Notes under the pieces: model-generated
Database searches by the model: none
Seen by the model: only the letters and a program-made list of their open reading frames with translations
What the model was told of the DNA's origin: nothing
Shown: piece after piece, positions 44,610 through 55,000 of the stretch
How positions within the stretch are numbered: the first letter of the stretch is position 1
Layout: each line of letters opens with the position of its first letter
Source of the DNA: Anaerostipes sp.
Lineage (GTDB): Bacteria; Bacillota; Clostridia; Lachnospirales; Lachnospiraceae
Length of the DNA stretch: 64,000 nt
Direction: 5' to 3'
Assembly (NCBI RefSeq): GCF_018381315.1
Contig: NZ_JAGZSD010000012.1
Coordinates: forward strand, 38,680-102,679
Translations under genes and position numbers: made by a program

Positions 44610-46277
44610 ATGTCAACAAAAGCACGCTACACCCATGACGAAATTGGAAAAGGAAAACCAGGGTTTTCAAAGACCCGTTCCATTATTGAGGCCGCATTTT
44701 ACGGCAACAATGTCATTGAGGTCGTAAACCTGAAGCAGGCATATGAGCTTGCAAAAAACTCACCGGGTACCATTGTCACTGACATGCCGGTTTACCGCGG
44801 GGAGGAATTCGGCCTGAAAAAAGATTCCAAGGTTTTATTATTTAATGACGGTTCTGTCACCGGACGCTGCGCAGCAGCCAGAAGAATTGCCGGAAGTCCC
44901 AATGTAGACACCAACGACCTGGATCTGAAAGTTATGGACGCGATTTACGATACACGCAAAAAGACAATGTATCACGCAGAGGTTTACATCGGTCTTGATC
45001 CTGAATTTATGGTGAAAGCTCATCTTCTGATTCCTGAGGGCGAAGAAAACATTCTTTACTCCTGGATGCTCAACTTCCAGTATGAGTCTGATGAATATAA
45101 CAAGATGTACAAAAAGTCCCGCCCAATAGGAAGTGAATCTGATATTTATATCTTTTCTGATCCTCAGTGGAGCCATCCGGAACATCCGCTCGGACTTACT
45201 TACTTCAATACTCAGACTAACTGTGCAGCTCTGCTTGGAATGCGTTATTTCGGAGAACATAAAAAAGGCACTCTTACCATTGCATGGGCTATTGCCAACC
45301 GAAACGGCTACGCTTCCTGCCACGGCGGACAGAAAGAATACCGCTTAAGCCCGAACAGCAGCTATGTGGCTTCCTTCTTCGGCCTGTCCGGTTCAGGAAA
45401 GTCAACACTTACCCACGCTGTGCACAATAATAAATATGATATTACCGTTCTGCATGACGATGCATTTATCATCAACACAGAAACCGGTTCCTCCATTGCT
45501 ATGGAGCCTACTTACTTTGACAAAACTGCTGACTACCCGACCGGATGTGAGGACAACAAATATCTGCTGACAGCACAGAACTGCTCCGCTACCCGGGATG
45601 ACAAAGGCAATATTGTTCTTGTCACAGAGGATATCCGCAACGGAAACGGCCGTGCCATCAAGTCAAAACTCTGGTCTGCCAACAGGGTAGATAAGATTGA
45701 TTCCCCGGTCAACGGTATCTTCTGGATCATGAAAGATCCGACGATTCCGCCGATCATAAAAGTAAACGGTTCACACCTGGCTGCCGTTATGGGTGCCACA
45801 CTTGCCACAAAGCGGACCAATGCAGAACGCCTTGCTCCAGGAGTAGATCCGAACCGTCTGGTTGTAGAGCCATATGCAAACCCATTCCGTACTTATCCTC
45901 TGGTGGACGACTATAAGAAATTCCGTTCTCTTGTAAAAGACCGACACGTAGAATGTTATATTTTAAATACCGGTGATTTTATGGGCAAAGACATTACGCC
46001 AAGTGTTACATTATCTGTTTTGGAACAGGTGGTTGAAGGCAATGCCCAGTTTAAACCGTGGGGACCTTTCAGCAATATGGAAACCATTGACGTGGAAGGC
46101 TATATCCCTGACTTTAATGACGAAGCATATGTAAATACCCTGAAAGCAAGAATGACAGAACGTCTCAATTTTATCTTTGAAAAGGATACGGAGGACGGCG
46201 GATTTAACGCACTTCCTACAGAGGCAAAGGAAGCACTTGCAAAAGTTATCAGCGAAGCACACAACCATGTAAAATAA
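44610..46277 (+). CDS. pckA: Phosphoenolpyruvate carboxykinase (ATP)
   Basis: 555 aa. ATP-type PEPCK signatures: the P-loop GLSGSGKST near residue 257, the metal-binding HDDAFIIN, and NGSHLAAVMGATLATKRT. It interconverts oxaloacetate + ATP with PEP + CO2 + ADP. In anaerobes it often runs toward oxaloacetate as a CO2-fixing step. A strong AGGAGG lies upstream. The marR gene starts 20 bp downstream. Confidence 0.93.
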   Translation: MSTKARYTHDEIGKGKPGFSKTRSIIEAAFYGNNVIEVVNLKQAYELAKNSPGTIVTDMPVYRGEEFGLKKDSKVLLFNDGSVTGRCAAARRIAGSPNVDTNDLDLKVMDAIYDTRKKTMYHAEVYIGLDPEFMVKAHLLIPEGEENILYSWMLNFQYESDEYNKMYKKSRPIGSESDIYIFSDPQWSHPEHPLGLTYFNTQTNCAALLGMRYFGEHKKGTLTIAWAIANRNGYASCHGGQKEYRLSPNSSYVASFFGLSGSGKSTLTHAVHNNKYDITVLHDDAFIINTETGSSIAMEPTYFDKTADYPTGCEDNKYLLTAQNCSATRDDKGNIVLVTEDIRNGNGRAIKSKLWSANRVDKIDSPVNGIFWIMKDPTIPPIIKVNGSHLAAVMGATLATKRTNAERLAPGVDPNRLVVEPYANPFRTYPLVDDYKKFRSLVKDRHVECYILNTGDFMGKDITPSVTLSVLEQVVEGNAQFKPWGPFSNMETIDVEGYIPDFNDEAYVNTLKARMTERLNFIFEKDTEDGGFNALPTEAKEALAKVISEAHNHVK

Positions 46278-46297
46278 AAGTGAGGTGAATTCTTACC

Positions 46298-46735
46298 GTG
46301 ACAAAAGAGCAGTTAAATGACATAGTGGTGAGTCTTTTCCATGAGATTTCATATCAGGAGGAAAAGGCCGTTATCACAGCGGAGTTCAAAGACATTTCCA
46401 ACAAAGAACTGCATATCATTGATGCTATTGGAGCCGGCAGCCCTAAAAACATGTCTTCCATTGCAAAAGCTCTGAATATCACGGTAGGTACCCTGACCAT
46501 AGCCATCAACAGCCTTTTGAAAAAGGGCTACGTCATACGAAAACGCGGCGAACAGGACCGCAGGATTGTATATATATCCCTGTCTGACAAAGGCCGGGAG
46601 GCCTTTGAACACCACCGGAAGTTTCACCGCGATATGCTGGAGGATGTTCTCTCCCGCCTGGATGACGATGAAGAACGGCTGCTGATCCGGATTATGGAAT
46701 ACTTCCGGGATTATTATGAAATCAAAAATATTTAA
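46298..46735 (+). CDS. MarR-family transcriptional regulator
   Basis: 145 aa with a GTG start and a GAGGTG site. Winged HTH: KNMSSIAKALNITVGTLTIAI and RRIVYISLSDKGRE. The length and opening resemble FabT-like MarR proteins of Firmicutes, but it is not beside fab genes here. It directly follows pckA and may be co-transcribed with it. Target unknown. Confidence 0.85.
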   Translation: MTKEQLNDIVVSLFHEISYQEEKAVITAEFKDISNKELHIIDAIGAGSPKNMSSIAKALNITVGTLTIAINSLLKKGYVIRKRGEQDRRIVYISLSDKGREAFEHHRKFHRDMLEDVLSRLDDDEERLLIRIMEYFRDYYEIKNI

Positions 46736-46776
46736 AAAGGAAAGCCGGAATCATTTCGATTCCGGCTTTCCTTTTT
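46734..46776. terminator. Bidirectional terminator between marR and spmB
   Basis: Nineteen-base perfect stem (46734-46752 with 46758-46776), loop ATTTC, A run before and T run after. It serves marR on plus and spmB on minus, and it overlaps the marR stop. Confidence 0.9.
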
Positions 46777-47300
46777 TACTGCATTCCGGTAAGGATCACA
46801 CTTGCCATAACTCCTGCAAAGGTTGCCAATAGAGCTCCTGTAAGGGTATATCTCGTCTTCTTTATATGTACTGCTGAAAAGTAGATGGACATTGTATAAA
46901 AACACGTCTCTGTTGAGCTTAAAATAATAGATGACAAAACTCCCTGGGCCGAATCCGGGCCAAAATTTTTAAAAATATCAAGCAGAAATCCTGTAGCAGC
47001 TGAGGATGAGAATAACTTTGCAAAGATTACCGGAAGCACGTCCTTTGGTATCCTCAAAAGCTTTCCAAGCGGAGTCAGCGCAGAAACTAACAGGTCCAGA
47101 GCGCCGGAAGTCCTGAAGATCTGTACCGCCAGGAATAGTGCGATAAGCGTCGGTGCAATCTCCATGACCACCTTAAACCCATCCTGTACTCCTTCCAAAA
47201 ATGGCTGGTACATTTCTTTTTTTGATATCAGTCCATATAGAATAATGACAAACAGGATTAAGGGAATAATAATTCCGGACAGCGATACAATCACATTCAC
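46776..47300 (-). CDS. spmB: Spore maturation protein B
   Basis: 174 aa with about five TM segments. SpmB motifs: GVQDGFKVVMEIAPTLIALFLAV, LPVIFAKLFSSSAATG and SSTETCFYTMSIYFSAV. With SpmA it is needed for spore core dehydration. AAGGTGGG precedes the ATG. Its partner spmA lies 9.1 kb away at 56366-56947, with two adhesin genes in between and a terminator at 47357-47389. spmB therefore needs its own promoter in the 56 bases between; a weak AT-rich candidate exists there. Confidence 0.93.
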   Translation of the reverse strand: MNVIVSLSGIIIPLILFVIILYGLISKKEMYQPFLEGVQDGFKVVMEIAPTLIALFLAVQIFRTSGALDLLVSALTPLGKLLRIPKDVLPVIFAKLFSSSAATGFLLDIFKNFGPDSAQGVLSSIILSSTETCFYTMSIYFSAVHIKKTRYTLTGALLATFAGVMASVILTGMQ

Positions 47301-47356
47301 GTCCCACCTTATTTCTTCATACTATAATATATCCAATGCCCCTTGTCCCATATGCC

Positions 47357-47389
47357 AAAAAAAGAGACAGAAGGAATCCCTCCTGTCTC
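47357..47389 (-). terminator. Terminator of the downstream adhesin gene
   Basis: GAGACAGAAGG (47364-47374) pairs with the TCCTGTCTC arm (47381-47389), and on the minus strand it is followed by seven T. It separates the adhesin from spmB. Confidence 0.8.
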
Positions 47390-47397
47390 CTTAGATT

Positions 47398-50300
47398 TTA
47401 TTTCTTATATTTTCTTCTGCTCACTGCGAACAAGATCATTCCGATACCCGCCGCCCCGACTGCTGCCAGCAGCCCTGCCTTGGAGTCATCCCCAGTGCCT
47501 GTTACTTCTGTCGTAGTTGTCGTTTCCTTCTCAACGACTTTGCTGGAAGATTTAGATCCGCCGTCTTTATAGTAAGAATCATCCTCATCCTCTGAAGACG
47601 TGGTCTCTGTATAGGTCGTTGAGGACTCTGTTGTACTTCCGCGGTATTCATCATCCTCAGACGCAGCGTCCAGCATGACAATATTCTGGATTTCTTCGTC
47701 TTCACTGACTGTAAACCGAATATCCGCAGCCTTTTCATAACCAAATGGTGCTTTAATCTCACGAAGAATATATTCCTGCCCAACGATTAACTTTGCTTTA
47801 AGCAGATGGTCACTTCCATCGGAAGTCCATTGTTCCACCAGAGTCTCTGCACCGTTTTCCTCAACCTTCAGAATCTGCAGCCTTGCCTCGGCCAAAGGTT
47901 CTTTTGTCTCACTGTCCTGTTTAGATACAGAAACCTTAGTCGGAACATTGACTGCTGAAACTGCCGCCGGGATTTCAACAGCATCGTCGTTGATCGTAAA
48001 CTCATACTTTGTGTTTCCATCCAAATGATAGCCTTCTGGTGCCTTTGTCTCCTGGAAATAATATTCTCCAAACCTCAGATGTCCATACTTGATCTTTCCG
48101 TCTTCATCTGTCTTCAGGCCTTCTTCCACCAGCTTTCCATCTTTCTGATACAGACTGAATTCTGCTCCTTTTAACGTCGTTGTTTCATTTTCATTGTCTG
48201 TCTTCGTAAGTTCTACAGAACCATATTTAGCTTCATTCACTGCCTGTACAAGAATCGGTTTCTTCACCGCCTGGTCATTGATCGTGAACTCATACTTCGT
48301 ACTTCCGTCCAGTTTAAATCCATCCGGTGCTTTTGTCTCCTGGAAGTAATAATCTCCGAATTTTAAATAATCATAACGAAGCTTACCGTTTGAATTTGTC
48401 TGCAGCTTCTCGGCAATCAATGTGCCGTCTTTTTTATACAGGCTGAATTCTGCTCCTGTAAGTGTCTCCGTGTGATCCTCAGTGTTTACCTTCAAAAGTT
48501 CTACAGAACCTCTCTTGGCAACATTTCCAACTTTCAGCTTAATATTTAAGGTTCCTGTGCCGTCCGGCTCAAAGCTGTATTCATTGCCGTCAAATTTGAC
48601 AGAGACCTTGCTTTCGTCTGAAACTTTGCTGCCGATCTCTAATTTAAAATCATTTCCCGGCAGTTCATATCCTTCCAGTGTAGATACTTCTCTTAGATAG
48701 TAAGTATTTTCATACTTTAATCCTGCGTCAAATGCAATTCTTCCGGTATCATCCGTGCGTTTTTCATCACCGATCTTATTGTAGTGTTCATCATACAGCT
48801 GGAAAACTACATTTTTCAGTATCTCTGTGGTTCCTGCTTCATTCTTCTCAATGATCGCACGGATGTTATCGCCGGTAAGATCACTGCTTGCACCTTCCAA
48901 AATCAAAGGAATCTCTTTTGTTGTGGAGGAAACCTCTTCGGCGCTGGCATCCAGCGTAATCTTATTCTTGATCTCTCCGGTAGCAGTCGTTACATCTGTG
49001 ATAAACTTCATCTGATAGAAGTGGCTTGGATTTAGACCTGACGGCAGTGTGAATATAATTTCACCGTCTATCGGGCTGTATTTCGCTTCTACACCTGAGA
49101 TAACTTTATTGCTATTGCTCTTATCAATTAACTTCACAGAATCTGCTCTGTAGGTCAGTCCGGCCGGAAGACTGTCCGTAAGCTTGGCATTCTGCTTTGT
49201 GAGTACCTTGTTATTTGCATTGATATTGACAGTCCATTCCACGTAGTTTCCTTTTGTATAGGACGTTGTCTTTTCTAGACTCGGAGTATACTCTACCGTT
49301 ACCGTGGCTTTTGCGGTTAATTCCCCGGTAATCTCATCTGCCGCCGCACTCACAGTGTTTGTGGCTGTCACTTTCTTTTCTTTCGGCTGGTCGGTCTTCG
49401 TACTCAAGGTTACCTTAGAATCAGCCGGAAAGGCCTGTGCGTCCGGAAAATGTATAATAACAGTTCCATTCTTTTCTTCATAATAAGGTGCTGAAGTGCT
49501 GACTTCTTTTGTAAGGACTTTATCACCGAATTTAATACTTCCATTTATCAAAGTATGATTTTCAGGCAGCTTATCTGTCAGCACAAAGTTGCGGAATGCC
49601 AGTCCATAAGAGTTGAGTGTAACTGTCCAGTCATACTTATCGTCTAATGCATGATATTTTCCGCTCTTCTTAAGATCCGTTTTGATTGTTACGCTTCCTT
49701 CTCCGGAAGTTTCTTTGTCTTTATCTTCCCAGAAAAGCTTCACCTGGTTGCTGAACTCAGCACCATTGTGAGAAGTACCATTACCAGTCTGTTTCAAATC
49801 CAGAGCACTTGTGATCTTTGTCCTGTAAGTGATTGTACATACATTTTCGCCCAGGTTCTTAATCGTATACTTAAGTGTACTGCCCTGGACTGTAACGTCA
49901 GTATAATCCTTTTCCCCGTAACTTGCCTTAAAACTGCCGTTTACATACTCTAATCCTTCTCCGAGGGTATCTGTAAAATCAACATTTCCTGTTATATTTT
50001 TCTTAGGAGTTGAGTTTATCGTAACTTTCCAGTCAATAAACTGTGTTCCGTTCTGTTTTACCAGACTTCCTGTTTTCTTCAGATCAATTTTTTTGGATGC
50101 GTATCCAGGAGTCCAGCTGTATCCGTCTTCCCATTCCGTAAGTGTGATCTTATTTCCGATCTTAATTTCTGCATTGTTTTTTGGATTGGAGCCCAGTTGT
50201 CCATGTTCTCCCTCTGTATCAAGCCAAATCTTATAATATACATTTGCGGATTTCTTCGTCGGGTCCAGCTTTATTTTTAACGTATTGGTCTTCTCATCGT

Positions 50301-51786
50301 AAGTATACTGGTTCACTCCCGGCTCTGCTGCAGACACTTTGACAAGCGAGATATCGCTGCCCCCATAATTCACCCTCAGTACACCCTGTTCTTCATTCAG
50401 GTATGTTCCTGAAGGAAGTTTATCTGTGATCATGATTGGCTCTAATACTTTTCCGCCTGTATCATAGATGGCTTTGAGTTTATATCCCAGCCAGGTTCTG
50501 TCCGTTATTTTGTCATAGCCCATTGTTGAATTGGCCTTTTCCTTGAGGAACTGATACTGTGCGGCACGCACGGAAGCAGTTGAACTTGCCTCACCTTTTT
50601 GGTCTGCCGTCTGTATTTTGACCGTATTCGTTATATTATTATTAATCTGGGCAGATCCGTTTTGGTTATAGCTCATATCTTCAAAATATTTATCCGGAAT
50701 CTTCGTTTTATATGTGATAACATGCACTCCGTCTGTTACATTTCCGAATGTATATTCCCATCCGTCCTTTGTCAGAGCCGGGTCTGATACTGCATTTCCG
50801 TCCAACTGCATAGAACCGCTCACAAAATCCTGTTCCTCAGGATATTTAAATGTATCGGTCAGCTTATATCCCTTCAGATTCTTGTCCCCGGAATCCGGAG
50901 TCGCTGTGACTGTCCATGTGATCGTCTGATCCTCCCGGTTGAGAGAACCTTCCTTTTTTACATCGGGACTTTTCTTGGTCACCTCCGGTTTTACATCAGT
51001 CTTATATTCTTCACCGTAGCCTTCCAGCTGTCCCAGATCAAATTTTATTACCTCTTCTGTGAGCTTTTCTGCATCCACACTGCATTGAATCTGTATAAAT
51101 CCGCCGACATTGGACTCTGTCAGTGTCTTTGGAAATGCTACCGTGATTGTATTGTCATTGTTGATGGTCCAGTTCGGAACCTCTCCTACAGCGCCCTGCT
51201 GGCTTTCATTCAGCTTTCTTGCTGTTCCTGTGAGGTTTTCCAAGTGAAAAACATTCGGGAGCTTCAGCTTATAGGTAGAGCCTCCTTCTATATTCACTTT
51301 ATTTGGAATCTCAAATTCGTATCTGATAAGTACGCTGCTGTCTTTTGTCACCGGATGAGTACTTGAAAATGCTTCACCGGTCTTCTGATCTTTAAATTCA
51401 AACTTTGTAAGGAACTGAGTAAAATCTCCGTTTACTATGACAGAACTCTTAGTACTCTGAATCTTCTTTGCAGAATTACTCTTTTTTAATACTGTTGTAT
51501 TTTGTGCTGCTGACGTTGTATTTTGTACTTCAGTTGTTGTCTTTTCTGTTGTCTGAGTCTCAGCTGCAGTTTCTGTAGTTCCTGTCTTCTCTTCTTCCGT
51601 AGCTGCTGTGACAGCAGTGGATGAACTTGATGGCACTGTCTGTTCTGTGGCTGTAGTCTCCTGGGCTTTCTGTTCTTCCTGGGCCAGCAGTCCCCGCACG
51701 TGATTGTTTCCTAATACCATTGTAAACGTGAACAATACTACAAAAATCAGCGCTGCTTTTTTTCTTGCCTTTCTTCTCTTAAACAT
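47398..51786 (-). CDS. Giant LPXTG-type surface adhesin, paralogue 2
   Basis: 1462 aa from ATG 51786 (GGGGAGG site). In order: a YSIRK-less signal peptide (FKRRKARKKAALIFVVLFT, to about residue 35); a Ser/Thr-rich linker (40-115); a fibrinogen-binding-like N domain (115-260); five Cna/SDR-like Ig modules of 110-130 aa, with repeated features such as WTVTATPDS and LTDxLP; and four SpaA/Cna_B prealbumin modules, each with the isopeptide-forming FQETKAP or LREIKAP motif. A Thr/Ser/Glu-rich wall spanner follows, and the C-terminus is EVTGTGDDS, a hydrophobic helix and RRKYKK. It is probably sortase-anchored with a non-canonical motif. The leader contains a c-di-GMP-I riboswitch. Confidence 0.85.
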   Translation of the reverse strand: MFKRRKARKKAALIFVVLFTFTMVLGNNHVRGLLAQEEQKAQETTATEQTVPSSSSTAVTAATEEEKTGTTETAAETQTTEKTTTEVQNTTSAAQNTTVLKKSNSAKKIQSTKSSVIVNGDFTQFLTKFEFKDQKTGEAFSSTHPVTKDSSVLIRYEFEIPNKVNIEGGSTYKLKLPNVFHLENLTGTARKLNESQQGAVGEVPNWTINNDNTITVAFPKTLTESNVGGFIQIQCSVDAEKLTEEVIKFDLGQLEGYGEEYKTDVKPEVTKKSPDVKKEGSLNREDQTITWTVTATPDSGDKNLKGYKLTDTFKYPEEQDFVSGSMQLDGNAVSDPALTKDGWEYTFGNVTDGVHVITYKTKIPDKYFEDMSYNQNGSAQINNNITNTVKIQTADQKGEASSTASVRAAQYQFLKEKANSTMGYDKITDRTWLGYKLKAIYDTGGKVLEPIMITDKLPSGTYLNEEQGVLRVNYGGSDISLVKVSAAEPGVNQYTYDEKTNTLKIKLDPTKKSANVYYKIWLDTEGEHGQLGSNPKNNAEIKIGNKITLTEWEDGYSWTPGYASKKIDLKKTGSLVKQNGTQFIDWKVTINSTPKKNITGNVDFTDTLGEGLEYVNGSFKASYGEKDYTDVTVQGSTLKYTIKNLGENVCTITYRTKITSALDLKQTGNGTSHNGAEFSNQVKLFWEDKDKETSGEGSVTIKTDLKKSGKYHALDDKYDWTVTLNSYGLAFRNFVLTDKLPENHTLINGSIKFGDKVLTKEVSTSAPYYEEKNGTVIIHFPDAQAFPADSKVTLSTKTDQPKEKKVTATNTVSAAADEITGELTAKATVTVEYTPSLEKTTSYTKGNYVEWTVNINANNKVLTKQNAKLTDSLPAGLTYRADSVKLIDKSNSNKVISGVEAKYSPIDGEIIFTLPSGLNPSHFYQMKFITDVTTATGEIKNKITLDASAEEVSSTTKEIPLILEGASSDLTGDNIRAIIEKNEAGTTEILKNVVFQLYDEHYNKIGDEKRTDDTGRIAFDAGLKYENTYYLREVSTLEGYELPGNDFKLEIGSKVSDESKVSVKFDGNEYSFEPDGTGTLNIKLKVGNVAKRGSVELLKVNTEDHTETLTGAEFSLYKKDGTLIAEKLQTNSNGKLRYDYLKFGDYYFQETKAPDGFKLDGSTKYEFTINDQAVKKPILVQAVNEAKYGSVELTKTDNENETTTLKGAEFSLYQKDGKLVEEGLKTDEDGKIKYGHLRFGEYYFQETKAPEGYHLDGNTKYEFTINDDAVEIPAAVSAVNVPTKVSVSKQDSETKEPLAEARLQILKVEENGAETLVEQWTSDGSDHLLKAKLIVGQEYILREIKAPFGYEKAADIRFTVSEDEEIQNIVMLDAASEDDEYRGSTTESSTTYTETTSSEDEDDSYYKDGGSKSSSKVVEKETTTTTEVTGTGDDSKAGLLAAVGAAGIGMILFAVSRRKYKK

Positions 51787-51814
51787 AGCGAATTCCTCCC
51801 CATTTTTCATGATT

Positions 51815-51950
51815 AACAAAAAAGATCGAAAACCCGGAGGATTTTCAATCTACACATAAATAATCATTTATGAGGCAGCTGGCTGCCATGATAATATATA
51901 TCAAGGCCCTATAGCTTTGCGTCACTGCTTTTCAGCAGCTTTGCCTGTTT
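51815..51950 (-). ncRNA. Cyclic-di-GMP-I (GEMM-I) riboswitch with intrinsic terminator
   Basis: Read on the minus strand, 51950 to 51870 contains AGGCAAAGC, the tetraloop hairpin CTGCTGAAAAGCAG, GACGCAAAGCTATAGGG, then ATGGCAGCCAGCTGCC closing on the first stem. These match the conserved GEMM-I core (GGCAAA, GACGCAAAGC and the receptor helix). Downstream, 51850-51824 forms a stem with G-U pairs and a 3-base loop, followed by six U (51823-51818). This is a complete aptamer-plus-terminator leader 30 bases upstream of the adhesin. An ON switch by c-di-GMP is the likely mode. Confidence 0.88.
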
Positions 51951-51963
51951 ACTTGTTACATTA

Positions 51964-51992
51964 AGCATATTCTTTTTTACAAAAAAAGTCAA
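51964..51992 (-). promoter_or_regulatory. Promoter of adhesin paralogue 2
   Basis: On the minus strand TTGACT (51992-51987), 17 bp, TATGCT (51969-51964), directly upstream of the riboswitch aptamer. It is near consensus. Confidence 0.7.
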
Positions 51993-52012
51993 GTATATTT
52001 CACGTATTTTCA

Positions 52013-52054
52013 GGAAAAGGATGCTCACTGAACATCCTAACTCTGCAAGCATCC
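52013..52054 (-). terminator. Terminator of adhesin paralogue 1
   Basis: GGATGCT (52019-52025) pairs with AGCATCC (52048-52054) across a 22-base loop, with a TTTT tail on the minus strand. It separates the two adhesin transcription units. Confidence 0.55.
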
Positions 52055-52070
52055 CTTTCCCTTAGTTAAA

Positions 52071-55000
52071 TTATCTGCGTTTTCTTCTCATAAGAATAAA
52101 TACTGCGCCTGCTGCTCCTGCAGCTGCTAAAATATAGAAAACTGTGTGATCTGTATCTCCGGTCTTGGAAACCTCTGATTTTGTCACTTTAGTTACAGAT
52201 TCACTGGAAGTCTTGGAAGTTCTATTTTCTCCCTTATAGTATGAATCTTCATCATCCGGCTCCTCATAAGTCGTTGTGGTTGTTTCCTCACTGGATTCAG
52301 ACTCTTCTTTTTCATCGTCGCCGATAAAAGGAGCTTCCGGGGAAGGTTCATCATACATTACGACAGTCTGCAGTTCCTGCTCTGCATTTACGGTGAACTT
52401 CACATCTTCTGCAAGTTCATAGCCAAACGGTGCTTCTGCTTCTCTCAGAATATATTCTTCGCCCGGCACCAGCTTCCCTGTCACTGCATGAGCTTCTTCT
52501 GTTGATGTCCACTCCTCAACGATCAATTCTGAGCCGTCTTCCTGAACTTTGATAATCTGAAGCTCTGCCCCTGCAAGTGGTCTGTTTGTCTTTGCATCCA
52601 GCTTACGCACAGAAACTTTCGTAGGGACATTTTTCACCTCTACAACAACCGGTGTCTCCATTGTCTGGTCATTGACTGTAAACCTATGTTTTGTATCTTT
52701 ATCCAGATAGTAGCCCTCCGGAGCTTTTGTCTCCTGGAAATAGTAGTTTCCGAACCTCAGATAGTCAAACTTGACTGCTCCCTGCTCATCTGTCTTTAGC
52801 CCTTCAGCGACTAATTTTCCATCCTCTGTATAGAGACTGAATTCTGCTCCTCCAAGTCCCTGATCCGGATGCTCACTGCTGGTCTTTTTAAGAAGCACAG
52901 AGCCTCTTTTTGCATCATTTGTCACAGTGAATTTGATATTTAAAGTTCCGTTGTCATCTGGTGAGAATATATAATTTTTTCCGTCAAACTGTACCGCAAC
53001 TCCGTCTGCACCTTTTTCTCCAATGGTAAGCTTATATTCTTTTCCATCCAGAACATAATCATCTAAAGCTTTTGTCTCTTTCAGATAATATGTGTTTCCG
53101 TATTTCAGGCCTGCATCAAAGGAAATCCTGCCCTTCTCATCCGTAGTCAGAGGACTTCCCACTGTATCTCTGTTATGGTCATAGAGCTGGAACTCTACTC
53201 CTTCCAGAGGGCTCTCATTTTCAGAATCCACTTTATTTAAGATAAAACGGATATTGTCACCTGTAAGGCCGCTGTTCATTCCCTGCAGAATCAGCGGTAC
53301 ACTGCCGCTGCTGGCTTTAGTCTCCTTGGCACTGGCATCGAAGGTTACTGTATTTTTTACATTCTTTGTGGCAGTCGTCACATCTGTGATAAATACTACT
53401 TTATACTCATGTGCCAAATCTATGCCTTCCGGCATTGTGAATACAATCTTTCCTGACACACTGTCATACTCTTCACCCATACCGGATATAACTTTATTCC
53501 CTGCAGTCACATCATAGAGCTTTACAGATCCCTCTCTGTAAGCCAGCCCCGGCTGTAATGTATCTGTAATCTCTGCTTTATTCTTGGTCAGAACTGCATG
53601 ATTTTTATTAATGTTGACATTCCATTCAACATAGTTGCCTTTTTTATAAGAAGTTGTTTTCTCCACACTTGGAGTAAAGCTGACATTAACAGTAGCTTTT
53701 GCTGTTAATTCTGTTTTGATCTCATCTGCAGTTACACTTACTTCATTCACTGCTGTTACAGATTCAGGCTTTGTTTCCGCCTTGGTTTCATCTGTCACAG
53801 TGCTCAGTGTCAAATCATTCTGATCTGTCGGCTGGATCACTTCCGGAAAATGGATCACAATTTGATTTCCGCTTACTTCATAGTAAGGCTTCACTGTGCT
53901 TGGTTCTGTTCCGAGAACTGTATTGCCATACTTCAGACTTCCTTCTATTAATCTGTGGCCTTCCGGCAGTTTCTCGGTAACTGTCATATTATGAACTACA
54001 AGCCCCTTTGATCTAAGCCAGATGGTCCAGTCAAACTGATCTTTGCTGCTGTTGTAGCTTCCTTTTTTTGTTACAAAAGTCTGAACATTCACAGTCCCTG
54101 TTCCGGTAACATCCTGTTTGTTTCCGTCCCACTCAAGATATACATGATTTTTGAATGAAATTCCCGGTGAACTTCCGTCGGCCTTCTGTGTAAACTGAAG
54201 TGCTCCGCCTTTGATCTTTGTAGTATATGTGATTGTGCATTTGTTTTTTCCAAGATCTTTATTCGTATAGCCTAATTCATTTCCGTTTACCTGAACATTT
54301 TTATCGTTCTTATTCTTATAGCTTGCATTAAAAGATCCGTTTACATATTCCAGACCTTCCGGAAGGACATCCTTAAAGAAAATGTCTCCGCTTACTTTTT
54401 TGGTAGGATTGTTATTGATCGTCACGGTCCATTTGATGGTATTGTCGTCACCGACTCTTGCAAAGCTTCCTGACTTTGTAAGACCAAGCTTTCCGCTTTG
54501 ATAACCCTGCCCCCATGAAAAGTCTTCATAATCAGAGATGCTTACGTTATTTCCGACCTTCATAACTGCTGTATTGCGGATACTTCCTTGTTTAACTACA
54601 CTGTCTGTATCCAGCCAGATCTTATAATTTACATAGACAAAGGCATTGTTGAAGGATGGATTCAACGTCACCTTAAACTGTCTGGTTGAAGCATTATAGC
54701 TGTATTCATTGACACCAGGCGTCTGATTCTGTGTTTTTGTAAGATTTATCGCTGTCTGGGTTCCATATTTTACTGTAAGCTTTCCTGCAGTTTCCATTAA
54801 AGAGGTTCCTGCCGGAAGCGTATCTGTATAGGTTACAGGATAATTTTTGCCTGCCGCATCATAGTAGCCTTTTAACTGATAGCCAAGGTACGGTTTCTGT
54901 TCTGTATCATCATATCCTAAGTTGTCAGATGCCCCTTTATCCTTCCAGAATGCATATCTAACAGCTTTTACTTCTGCTTTGGCAGAAGCCTCGCCTTTTC

